A program made the translations under genes and the position numbers. The notes under the pieces were generated by a model that searched no databases, was not told the origin of the DNA, and was given only the letters and a program-made list of their open reading frames with translations. From Panagrolaimus kolymaensis (Eukaryota > Nematoda > Chromadorea > Rhabditida > Panagrolaimidae): a stretch of 64,000 nucleotides of DNA. This document shows positions 11,501 through 22,610 of this stretch, piece after piece; position 1 is the stretch's first letter, and every line of letters starts with the position of its first letter. The stretch lies in assembly GCA_028622995.1 (NCBI GenBank), contig JAJQJQ010000019.1, forward strand, positions 930,001 to 994,000. Reading direction: 5' to 3'.

Positions 11501-14500
11501 TAATAAATTCAAAATGAATTAATTGCGCCAAAGGTTTGGGAAAATTTGCTAAATCTGATTGATTGCAAGTAAATATTATTGCTAATTGCTCAGGTAAATC
11601 AATTAAAGATTTGCACAATCGATCAAGGGTTTTATTTCCTTAAAATTTGGGGATATATATTTTAACATCACCAGCCTGTTCACAGTTACATACCTGCTTC
11701 CAAATTATTTGGAGATGCATCAGTTAAAGCTTTAACATTTTCAATCGTTATCAAACTTGGCCAAGATTGTTTGACTAAAAGTTGAAAGATTTTATTCAGT
11801 TTAAAGAAATTAACTAAAACAGTTTTCTTGTTTATTAATTATTAAATTGTGACTTTTACTCACTAAATTATATACAGTTTTTATTTTTTAAATTACTTAA
11901 TTAATTAAAGGGTAGAAGAATCAAAGGATATTAGAGTTCAAAAAAAAGTATGTTTGCTTGCAAAATTAAAAAAAACTTTTAAAAATTTTGTAAACATTTT
12001 TTTCCAAAATATATTGTAATATGCAGTTTTACAAAAAGCAATTTCTTTAAGATTTAAATTAAAACTGGACGATAATAACTGAACCACAGTTTACCCTCTA
12101 AAAAATCATCGACAGATAAATCGCGAAGTCCTCCGCGGTGATGAACAGTTTAAATTTTTTTCTTTAAATTAGAAACCATATCGAAAGAACGCAGTTTTTT
12201 ATGAATAAAATAAGTTTAAAAACAAATATTTAAAAATAAAAATTAATTCTCCGAAACCCTTAAAAAGCATTGTTGTTTAATTTCTTAGGTGCGCATGTTT
12301 ACATTGTTTTCCCCAAAAAACATTACTAATACCAGTTAAAAGTAATTATAAAAAAGCACAATGATTATTTAAAGCAACCATATGTTTTTTCATTGCAGTT
12401 ATATTTTTTGGATAGCAAACCTCTTTCAATTGCCGCATCCAACAGTTTATCCACAGATTTCCCTTCGATGTTCCAAAAATCGAAGCAATCAATTTTAATT
12501 AAATTCACGCATAAATTTTCTGCCAATAAATTTAAAATTCTTTCGAATCCACAACCTGGAGTTCCAGCAAGAATGGAAATTATTGGTGACCCATTTGAAG
12601 CCTGGCTTTCAGTTTTGTCTTGTTTTTGATTTTGATTGCTGCCGTTCATTTGAGAATGGTAAAGTTTTGTCATTCTTTGAGTCAATTCCATCAAATTTTT
12701 TGGTATAAAATTATTCGTTTCAGTTAAATTATTTGGAAAAAATCTTCTCTTTTTTGGTTGTTGATAAATTGAAGTTGTAGAATTTATAATAAAATATGGC
12801 TCAACTTCTTCCCCATGATCCAGTTTATTAACCAAAGGAAATGAAATTTCAAAAAATAAATTAATGGTTTTTCCATTTATCTCAGTTTCAATTGAAAATA
12901 TATCATTTTGATGAAAAATTTGATTTATATTAAAAAAAGATTTTAAAATATTTTTAATTTCCGTTATTTCGAAGCTTTCGTAATTGGAGCATTCGATCAA
13001 GGAAATCTTGGCTTCTTTTGCTATTTTAATGTTTGATGGATCAATATTTTCCTAAAAAATATATTTTACAAAAACAAGCTCGGTGTACAGTTTTTTATTT
13101 TTTATTTTTTTGAATAAATTTTTTTGAAGAGTATGAAAAAAAAAATTATATCGGTCACATCCAATTTAAAATTCAGTTCAAAGTTTTAAATATTAAAGTA
13201 TTTTATGGTTTAGAATAAAAGCTTTTTACCCCGATTTAAACGTGAAACAGTTTTTAAAATCTTATATTTCTTCAACATGCAAAAACAGTATATTAAAAAA
13301 TATATTTATTGATATTAAATGTAATATTTTCATCATGGCCCTCATCGCTGAAACATGTGCAGTTTTTAAAGAATATTTTTTTGATTATTTTGTTTATATT
13401 TCCCACAAAATCCCACATCACTTAATTATAAAGGGCAGTTTTAATTAATTATTAAAAAAAGAATCCTTCCTAGTAATTTTCATTGTTCGTTAGTCACTCG
13501 GAAACGAAGCATGGGAAAATTACAAAGAAAATGAAAAAATTTGCATAAACGCTGTTGAAGTAAAATTTTTAAGCGCAATAAAACGAATCATCGTAATTTG
13601 CATAGCTTCATGGCCGGCCGAAGGCCGGCGGAGCTTCTAGTGTAAAAATGACAATGGAAGGTTTTTTCATCCGTCATATAATAATACTGACAGTTTTTTA
13701 AAAATTTATATTTTTTAATAAAATTGAAATGATTAATTTTAAAACATGCCTCGTTACTTAAAATATTTTGAATAACAAAAAAAGTATTTTTGATGGTAAT
13801 AAAAGTTTTTCAAAGTGTTCAGTTTTAAATTGTTTTAATATTCACTGTGAAAAATGATTGAAATAATTTTTAAAAATATCTCACAATCCGGTTCTTATTT
13901 TGGTCAGTTTATTTATTTAAAAAAACTTTTCATCCAATCGTTTAAATTAAAATGCAGTTTTAAAATTTTTTTTGTGAAAAACTTCTTTCAAAAAAACACA
14001 AAACTGTTCAGCTTAAAACCATCATTTTCCCACTCCCTCTGCTAATACTCCATCCAGTTTAATATTATTCCAAAAAAAGTAATTAATAAAATGTAACTAA
14101 CCATTAATTCTGTTTCAAATAAATAATTATCCATTGAAATGGAGTTTCCAAAAATATTAAATGCAGTTGTTTTAGAAATATTAGCTCCATCCAAATTTTT
14201 TGTAATATTTGTTGCAAAAGTTTTAATAAAGTCATTCCCGTTAGTAAGTCCGTTGTCAGTTAAATTTGATTTAATTTGAACTAATCTCAAACTTTCTTTA
14301 AATGATCCAGTTTTAAAATTATTATTTTTTAAATTTGGCAAAATATCACCGGCATTAACGGGAGTTTCTAGTTTTAATTTAAATTTAGCTAAATAAAATT
14401 CATTTGAATGTAATTTTCTTAATAAAATTTCAATTGGATTTAAATAAAGAATATTATTTCCATCGCCACAATCAATCGAAGTTTTATCCAAAATATTTAT

Positions 14501-14755
14501 ATTTATACTTGAATTTAATGATTTTGAAAAAGCGTTAAAATAAAATTTAAATGCTTGCAACGCTGGAGTCATTTTTCCACCACGAGAATAAGTTTCACCA
14601 TTAATTAAAGAATGCATCGAAGCAGTTGTGGAAGCTCGGGATATTGGTCGAGATGAAGCCGCTGACGCTGATGAACATGGATCATCCTCGGAGCTTTCAA
14701 CTATTTCTCCATTCGATTTTCTCATACTTAATTTTCGTTGAGGAAGGGGTTTCAT
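8577..14755 (-). CDS. prx-6: Peroxisomal biogenesis AAA ATPase PEX6 (PRX-6)
   Basis: Nine minus-strand exons: 14755-14102, 13051-12421, 11774-11694, 11638-11400, 10781-10367, 10311-10203, 9533-9296, 9241-9050 and 8639-8577; total 873 residues, in phase throughout. The D2 AAA module carries K-W-S-D-V-G-G-L, Walker A G-P-P-G-C-G-K-T, Walker [10 protein letters not shown], the second region of homology [10 protein letters not shown] and G-A-D-L-T-S-L. The D1 module is degenerate: its P-loop reads G-T-P-G-C-G-F-E (Lys replaced) and the Walker B position L-I-T-I-E-N lacks the acidic pair. PEX6 works with PEX1 to pull ubiquitinated PEX5 out of the peroxisome membrane. Residues 1-218 carry a Ser-rich N-terminal segment. 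PEX6 rather than PEX1 is inferred from the D1/D2 pattern and the D2 sequence. Confidence 0.9.
13466..13640 (+). mobile_element. Small non-autonomous Helitron (175 bp) in prx-6 intron 1
   Basis: The element starts with TC after an A (13465|13466) and ends CTAG before a T (13640|13641). A hairpin, GCCGGCCGAAGGCCGGC at 13613-13629, lies 7 bases upstream of the CTAG. This is the standard Helitron end structure (5' A|TC, 3' hairpin then CTRR|T). The segment contains no CAGTT motif although it sits in the motif-rich domain, which supports insertion after the motif pattern was laid down. Its hairpin has the same 7-bp stem and GAA loop as the hairpins in the large Helitron block. Confidence 0.75.
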
Positions 14756-15846
14756 TTTTAAAAAATTTAATAAGCTTTTCCGACATACAAAATCCGTTCC
14801 AGTTTTAAAAATAAACAATAAAAAAAATTTGTCAACCAGAAACACAAAAATTTATGGAAAATTGAATAGCGACCAAAAAAAGACAAAAAAAAATTAAAAC
14901 TATTTTTTTATTTTTGTTGTGAGATTGATAGACTACAGTCAATGTAGTGTAGTCTCTTTGCAGGTTATGCATGCCCTTTTGAGCCCACTCAGTTTTTACT
15001 TGCTTTTTTTGTGCACTGAAAACAAATATCTTCAATATTATAATTTTGATTTTAGTGTTAAGATAGAAAAGTCTGAAACAGTTTTATACAACAACAACAA
15101 AAAAATTTATTTTCCAAATTTAAAAAAAAGTAGTTTTTACTTTTCACACTCAGAGCTGTTCAATCTCTTTTTAAAGCGATGAACTCTTTACGTTTTGCCA
15201 ACGATTCAAAAAAAAGAGAATCTCTTTTCACTTCGCTTTCATAAAGAGACGCTTCTCTTTTCAAAAAGAGACGTTTCGCTTTCAATAAAGCGAAGTGAAA
15301 AGAGATTCTCTTTTTTTTGAATCGTTGGCAAAACGTAAAGAGTTCATCGCTTTAAAAAGAGATTGAACAGCTCTGTTCACACTATAAAGCGAAGATAAGC
15401 ATGTTGCCCCAGTTTATTTTTCTAAGATCCAATTAAATTTTCGTCTATTTTTTTAATGTCGAACTAAAATGCAGTTTTCATTTTATAAATTCATCGCTTT
15501 TTTTATTTCTTCACCAAAAATCAATTACTTTATAAGCGATCCAAATTGGTCACAGTTATTATTTTGTTCTGTTCGCTTTTTTTTTAAATAATTTTATGCA
15601 TTAACTTTATCTTTAAAAATGCAAGATGGTTACATATATATTTAGTTTTTTTTAAATTTTGAATGGCTGATATCTAAAATTATTCAACAGTTAAAAAATT
15701 TTTTTATTTTATTTCATTCAGCTAAAATAATATGCAGTTTATAATTAAAAATGGTTATTAATAAAAGAACAGAATCATTCATCAACAGTTATAAAAACCA
15801 AAAAATGTTTATAAATTTATAAATGTTAAAAAAAAGAAAATACAGT
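14756..15846. other. Intergenic region upstream of prx-6 / downstream of Thr-rich gene
   Basis: No gene seen. It holds the hAT foldback element (15151-15375) and CAGTT motifs at the spacing of the surrounding domain. The prx-6 promoter presumably lies here, but no specific element is recognisable. Confidence 0.5.
15151..15375. mobile_element. hAT-type foldback MITE with 8-bp target-site duplication
   Basis: A 225-base near-perfect palindrome. Both ends read CAGAGCTGTTCAATCTC inward, and the arms are about 85 bases each around a ~50-base centre rich in AAGAGACG. It is flanked on both sides by the identical octamer TTCACACT (15143-15150 and 15376-15383). Termini beginning CAG and an 8-bp duplication are diagnostic of the hAT superfamily. 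No coding capacity. Confidence 0.9.
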
Positions 15847-18219
15847 TTAAAAAGTTCCTGGTCGAATATAATAACTTTTCATTGGGATTGGATAAGGATT
15901 CGCCGTTTGATGCATCGTATATGCGGGAACTGGTGGAATCACGATGGATTCAGTTGTATATAAATTTCTTTGAGATGGATTTATTCTTTGTTGATGGGTT
16001 GCTTTATTTGCAATGGCAGTGCAAAGGCAAATTCCCTAAAAAATAATGAAATTGCAGAGCTCAGTTTTAATCTTAATAAAAAAATTAAATTCTTACCAAA
16101 CAAAGTCGACAAAGTAAAACCGAAAAAGCTAAAATAAAGAAAAACACGAAGACCGAACCCATTGCCCAAATCCATCGACGATTATTATGGCAACGATTTT
16201 GATTTCCTTGGTTGGGATAATTTCGACCATTTTGTTGATGTCGATTGTTGTTGTTGCCTTGATAATGACAATCATCTTCACTTCCATGAGGTTGGCCATG
16301 AGGTGGCGAAGGATTTGGTGGAGGAGGTCGATGAGTTGTTTGATTTCGAGGATTTGTTCCATTATTATATTCGTCATCGTCTAAAAAATCAATTTATAAC
16401 ATGCTTACTCAGTTTTTTAATTAGTACAAATCACAAAAAAGCACTCATACGCAGTTTTTATTATTTTCTTATAAAATTTTTTAGCGAAAAAAGTTTAAAT
16501 GTTAAAACAATTTTATTATTAACACTTTTGCTCAACAGGCCGCAGTTTAAATAATTATTAGAAATACAATAAAAAATTAAAACAAGAACTTTTCATAATT
16601 TTCTTTTTAATCTCCAAAAAATACAAAGTCAATCAGTTTTAAATAATTTTCCAGACATTAAAAATATTATGAAAGTAATAATTTAAAGAATTTTCTAGAC
16701 CCGACGATTTATTTTGACTTCAGTTTTAAAACAAAAAAAGGAAATATTAGATTATTTTACTATTTTTTAAAAATTTTGATTGCTGATCAGTTTTTTATTT
16801 TATTTTTAATAATCTCTGTCAGAATTGATTACAACACAGTTTTAATATTATTTCTTGTTTTTTTATTAAATAAATAATTTAAAAGCTTCCATTGCCCCAT
16901 CTTATTTTCCTCCAATGAACCCAGTTTAAAAGTGGCACCAAATTCGTTCCATGTCTTTATTTTAACCTCTAAAAATGTCATGGCGACATCATTTCAAACA
17001 GTTTTTTGAATATAAAAACATTTATTAGATTTATTTGATGCTTGTTCAATTTTAGAAGCAAAAATATAAGCTATTGACAGTTATTATTTTTTTATTTTAA
17101 CCTTTTTTAATCATTATCAAAAAAGTGTTACTATATCAACACAGTTTTATTATTTTCTTTTCATATTTTCTCCAAATTCCAAAAAAAAGCCTAAAAGGTT
17201 AAATTTCTTTTTATTCTTAATCAATTTTCTTGTCCTCCACTCTATATGTTTTGCAGTTTAAAAAATTAATCAGTGAATAAAAAATCCCAAAAATTCTTAA
17301 AATTTAATTTTAATCTCCAGTCGGGTTTTCAACTCAGTTTAAATATCTCAAAAAAAAATTGGGAAAGAAAACAACATTTCTCTCTCTATTCTTCAGTTTA
17401 AGTTCCCCAAATTAATTTAAAAAGATGCTTAGCTAGATTAATTTTTTTTAATGCATCTAAATGCGATGGTAGACATTTTAAAAATTGCTTTAAAATCTTA
17501 AATAAATCAGTTTTTAAACTCTAAACTAACCATAATAATCTCCATCAACATTATTAGTGTTATTGCCATTCGAAGTTTTTGTTGTTGTTCCATTTAAGTT
17601 ATTATTATTGGCAGTTGTTGTTGTTTTATTATTACTATTATTCATTGAATTTGGAGTAGTGGTTACTAAAAAAACAAAAGACTCTGATGTCAGTTAAATT
17701 TTATTTTATATATAAATGCTTACCACCATCAAAAATGGCTGTAATAAAAATGTCAGTTTTATTTGTATTTGAATTTGTTGTTGTTGTTGTTGTCGAATTT
17801 TTAAATACCGCAGTCGTGGTAGTTGTTGTAGTTTGGGTATTATTTGAATCGCTGCTGTCAATGATAAAAATTATTGGGTCAGGTTGCGGAGAATTCGGGT
17901 CTGGTGGTGGAGCTGGAGTTTTTGTTGGATTTTTTTCATTTATGGCATACACAATCATTGGAGCTGATGTGCCTACAATAAAAAACTTTATCCAGTTTAA
18001 ATTTCTTCTTATTAAAGCCATTAAAGTAAAAATCGCTCAGTTAATTATAAAAACCTTACCTCCATTATCAGTTGTGTCATTCGATGAGGACGAAGAAGAT
18101 GGCCCTTTGGAAGGACCACTTAAAGTTGGATCATCTTTTGGAATTTCAGAAAATGTAGCCTTTTGAGAAACACAAATTCCAATAATCGATAAAAACAAAA
18201 AATAAATGTAAATTAGCAT
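15847..18219 (-). CDS. Thr/Asn-rich type I membrane protein, paralogue 1
   Basis: Exons: 18219-18060, 17972-17724, 17665-17531, 16380-16097 and 16035-15847 (338 residues), in phase. Signal peptide M-L-I-Y-I-Y-F-L-F-L-S; then a Ser run, Pro-rich and poly-Thr stretches and Asn/His-rich low complexity, as expected of an O-glycosylated stalk. One transmembrane helix lies at the end of exon 4 (about residues 254-275), followed by a short cytoplasmic tail encoded by the last exon. The tail contains R-I-N-P-S-Q-R-N-L-Y-T-T and I-V-I-P-P-V-P-A-Y-T-M, which match the tail of the next gene upstream (19.1-21.5 kb). The function is unknown; a surface or cuticle/glycocalyx receptor-like role is only a guess. 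Confidence 0.75.
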
Positions 18220-19128
18220 GTTTACTATTTACATTTACATAAAAATTTTGAAATAATTATCTTGGTAAATTCTGTTTTTAAAAAAAAGCAAAACAAAAAA
18301 ATTAGTTATGTTTTTTGTTTGCTTTGAAACTATTATTTTTTTCTTTTTTGGTTTCTCAGAGCAACGAAATATTGTCATCAATGAATTCTCGTCGCTAAGA
18401 CTTTGACAAAAAATAAAATAAGTCAGTTTAACAAAACAAAATATTTTTGTAAAACTAAACAAAAGAAAATAATCAGTTTAACAGCAACAATAAAAAGTTT
18501 GGTTGATGATAATTAAAAATTACACAATTAACTTTTGACGTAGGTTGCTCTTTTTTTTCAAAAGCCATAGTTACTTTTGTTTCAAAGAAAAAAGCTGAGT
18601 ACAGTAACTTCTTATAAAGAAAACGCAGTTAGTTAATAAAAACATAATTTTCCCAGAATGTCGACTGGAATCGGTTAATAAATTTGTTAAAAAATATTTT
18701 CCATTATAAAGGCAAACAAACAGTTGCTTGAAAATTAATGAAAAATCCAACATGTGTTGAATGATCCAGTTAAAAAAGTAAAATTATTTTATGTTTAAGA
18801 AATAAGAAAAAACACAATCATCAAAATTAAAAACAGTTTTTTAAAAAATGATGAGTTTTTTTGATTGTAAAAAAACATAAATTGATGCTAAGATGGGCGG
18901 CTATGAAGAAGTTCTGATTTAAATAAAAATGATGGACTCAACAAATGAATTTTCATTTAATAAAACTCGGATTCAATATTGTAAGTAACCATCAAGCAAA
19001 GATTTCGACAGTTATAAAAAATTTTTTTAGGAATATAATTGTTTTTATTAATACACAAATATTTACAATTACTAACAAATACACATCCAACTTACAAATT
19101 AAATACAGTTTAAAAAATTAAAAATTAA
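18220..19128. other. Intergenic spacer between the two Thr/Ser-rich membrane protein genes
   Basis: AT-rich with CAGTT motifs and no gene signal. It is presumably the promoter of the 15.8-18.2 kb gene and the 3' flank of the 19.1-21.5 kb gene. Confidence 0.4.
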
Positions 19129-21505
19129 TTATATAATTGAACTTTCTGCAACACCTATGCCAGAATAATGAGCTGCAGCAGCATTCCCACCAACCGCATT
19201 CATGGTTGCCGTTTGAGCAGGCATAGTTTGAACTGGAATTGGAGGAACAATGTCTCCATTAGGAGTGGAATATAAATCTCGATCATACAAATCTCGATCA
19301 TATGGATTTATTCTTCCACGAACGGGTTTTTTAGAAACAAAATTAGTATAAACAAAATAAGCCTAAAAAATTTGAATATTTTTTTCTTGAAACAGTTTTT
19401 AAAAAATTCCAAAATGTTTTCCATTTATCTAAATTCAATTTTTTTAAACTTCAAAACAATTTTTTTTTCTAAATTAAAATCTTACCATTCCAATAGCAGC
19501 TAAAGCCAAAACACCCAATCCAACTCCAAGAACAACCCAAACCCAAACAGCTAAACCCTTCTTTTTATTTCCTCCATCATCTTTTGATGGAGGTAAAGTT
19601 GGAGGAGGATAAGTTATTGTATTTCCTGATGAATCTGTTACCATATTTCCACTTGAATCAGTAACTGGAGGATTCGTTGCAGGTGCTGGAGTAGTTATGG
19701 GTATTGTATTTCCACTGGCATCCGTAATTGCTTTGGTTGTGGGTTGAGTGACTCCAGTATTTGGAGTTGTAATTCCAATGGAAGCTGTGGAAATTTTTTG
19801 AGTCGTCACCGCAGCGGTGGACGCGGCAGAAGTAGCAGCCGATTTCGAGGTTGAAGCTACAGTAACCGACGCTGTAGTCATAACAGTGCTTGAAACCGCT
19901 GTTGAAACAATTGGTGTACTCGATAATCCTGAGGTAGTGGAACTTGGAGCAGTTGAAGTAGCAACTAATCCAAAATAAATAGACGCATCGCAAACCATTA
20001 GATTTGTGGCGGAATAATAACTAAAAAAAATAAAAATTTCGACCAATTTTTAAAAAAAGATCCAGTTTATTTTATTATTACTTAGCAAGCTCTTGTTGAT
20101 CTGATGCCACCGTGGGCATTGCCCATCCATAACATGTGGCAAATCCACTATTATCATATCCATATGTGCTATCAGGCATTGTTGTATTTGATGAAGTGTA
20201 ATGATCTAAAATGCCAAATTCTCATCAGTTTAATTTTTTTTTCCTCAAAAATTTGCCAATAAGTTTTTGAGCTAAAATAGCTTACTTTAATTTTATACAG
20301 TTTTATTTTGTGAAATTTAAAATAAACTTTTTCAGTTTAATTATCAAAAAAAAATTATGGACTTTTTACGTTAAAACACATGTCTGATCAACTCAATTTT
20401 ATTTTTTACCTTCTTCAGTTTTATACAATTTTTTTTATTGTTTTGTGGCCTTCTTTTACCGTTTAAACCCTAACTCAACAATATCAGTTTTAAAATTTGT
20501 CAAAAAAGTTTTAAATAAAAATTTTTTTTCGTCATTTTCCTGTTTATTTCCACTTAATAAATTCTCTTCATCTTTATTTTTGAAAGTTTAATATAGCCAA
20601 TGTATTATCAACTCCACAGTTTTAATTCCTCCCTTTTCTTTACTTACCACCATAAGTTTTGGATACAAAATTATACAATGGCACCGTGGCTCCACAATAA
20701 CTTTTCGTCGAAGCACAATAAATAATTCCTGCTTGTGCTGAATAACCTGGATATGCTGCCACATCGGAATCTTTGAGCATAACAATATCCACTGAAATTA
20801 AGCTAATATTAAAACTCAGTTTTTTCACATTTTTACTTTTCTTGTCAGTTAAATTTCTCGAAAAAATTAAAAAACTCTTATGAATTTTATTCTATTTTAT
20901 TCCAAATGAAGCAGTTTAAATTAATTCTTCAAAAAAAATGTAAACAACTATTTTTTTCTTTCTTATTGAAAAAAAATAAATATTCTTTTTTCCTTCGAAT
21001 TTTCCAAATGCCCAGTTTAAAAAAGTTAAGAAATCAAAAAAGGAAAAAGATTAAAATTTCAATTTTTCCGCCAATGTTCTGGGGTTTCAGTTAAAAACTA
21101 ATCAAATTAAAAAAAAACCCTTCTCACCAAAATCACTTCCATTTGTATATTTATATGGTGTTAAAGCAGTTAAACAAGCACTTGTGCATGCCGCAGTGGC
21201 GGCATCCAAAACCATTCCAGAATTTATTGAACTACACGTTGTTCCATCCAATGATTGAGTTGTTGCTAATGTATGAGCAAAAGAGTCTAAAATAATAAAT
21301 TACCGACATGAAATGGAGACTCAGTTTAAAAAAATAATTATAAATTACCTGTAGCTTCTCTTCCTTGAACATGTTGAAATGCTATACTTAAATCGGAATA
21401 TGCTACAGTAGCTTTATCACATTGTGCATTAATCAAAGGTAAAATAATAAATAAGATAAAAACGCAGTTAAATAATAAAGATTGTTGCCATTGAGCCATT
21501 GACAT
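19129..21505 (-). CDS. Cys-containing, Ser/Thr-rich type I membrane protein, paralogue 2
   Basis: Exons: 21505-21349, 21286-21128, 20791-20648, 20205-20082, 20020-19486 and 19362-19129 (450 residues), in phase. The signal peptide ends near L-I-N-A-Q-C. A folded, Cys-containing N-terminal ectodomain occupies exons 1-4. It is followed in exon 5 by a long Ser/Thr/Ala stalk (P-S-S-T-T-S-G-L-S) with two D-S-S-G-N repeats, then K-K-K-G-L-A-V-W-V-W-V-V-L-G-V as the transmembrane helix. The tail has R-I-N-P-Y-D-R-D-L-Y and D-I-V-P-P-I-P-V-Q-T-M, homologous to paralogue 1, with an internal Y-D-R-D-L repeat. In both genes the last intron falls in phase 0 at the end of the membrane segment. The function is not recognised. 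Confidence 0.8.
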
Positions 21506-22610
21506 TACCTAACAAAATTATTCCTGACAGTTTTAAAATGTAACTTAGTTAATATTGTTAAAAAACAGTTTTTAAAATACTATAAAATTTATTTGTCAAT
21601 CAAAAGCGCGAAAATTTCTCGCTATAATTAAAACACGCGCAAAAACCAAAACAGTTTTTTTAAAAGAAAGGTCGAAAAAAACAGTTTCTATTATATTTCT
21701 AAATATCCAAATTTGTAATTGGGCTTTAAAAAATGGAATACAGACATGGCAGTTTTATTTCCTAAATTAAAAAAATAACAAAAATGATTTGTGAAATATC
21801 TTCGAAAAGGAAAAAAGTGTTAGTTTTAATTTTAATAAAAAAATCTTTAATAGAAAACGACTATTCTTTAAAAAAATGAGGAAAAAAATGTTTAACCGAA
21901 CATGACACAGCCATCCACAGTTTTTTAAAAGCCATTAAGGAAAAAAGTAGCAACTCAGTTTCATAAACTTAAAAAAATTGATTTAAATATTTTAATTTTT
22001 CTTTCTTTCCAGTTTATTTTTTATTTTAGTGAAACTAAAATTTACAAGCCTTTTTTCGAAATCCTAATTAAAATTTTTCAAATCCTTCAGTATCGGGAAT
22101 TTTCAGTTTATTTTATTTCAAACCCGGAAAAAAGGCGAAAAACATCTTCTTTATTCTTTTTGCACCAATAATAATAAAAAAAATTGTTGTTGGTATTATT
22201 CCAAGAATTACAAAACAACAAAAAATGATTGTTGAAACATCCATTTTCCTTGACAACAACCACTTGCGTAAGTCGAATCCGTGAGCCTTATCTTTGTCTT
22301 TTAGTTTTTTGGCACCACTTTTTCTTTTTTACGTATTTTTATTTTTTTGCATTGTTTCATTTAGCTTTTTTTTCGATAGTTATTTGTTATTCAAAAAAAA
22401 AAGTCCGTGAATACCGTCACTAAGCAACATTTTGTGATTTTTAAGCATTTTTTAAAGTTTTTATTTTTTTGTTTTAAAAAATATATATGTTATTTTGGTT
22501 GCAGAACAAAACATAAAAAATAACGAAAGAAAACTTTAACACAATTATTATATACAGTTTTTTCTTTTGATAATTATTAAGCCACGAGAATTATGATGAA
22601 CAGTTTTTTT
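21506..22610. other. Intergenic region between NHR gene 3' end and membrane protein gene
   Basis: AT-rich, with CAGTT motifs up to about 22.1 kb and again at 22.55 kb. No gene seen. Confidence 0.4.

Noticed and set aside
17687..18166. 159-residue plus-strand open frame rich in Val and Gly
   Set aside because: It is the antisense of Thr-rich exons of the minus-strand membrane protein gene, whose splice phases are consistent.
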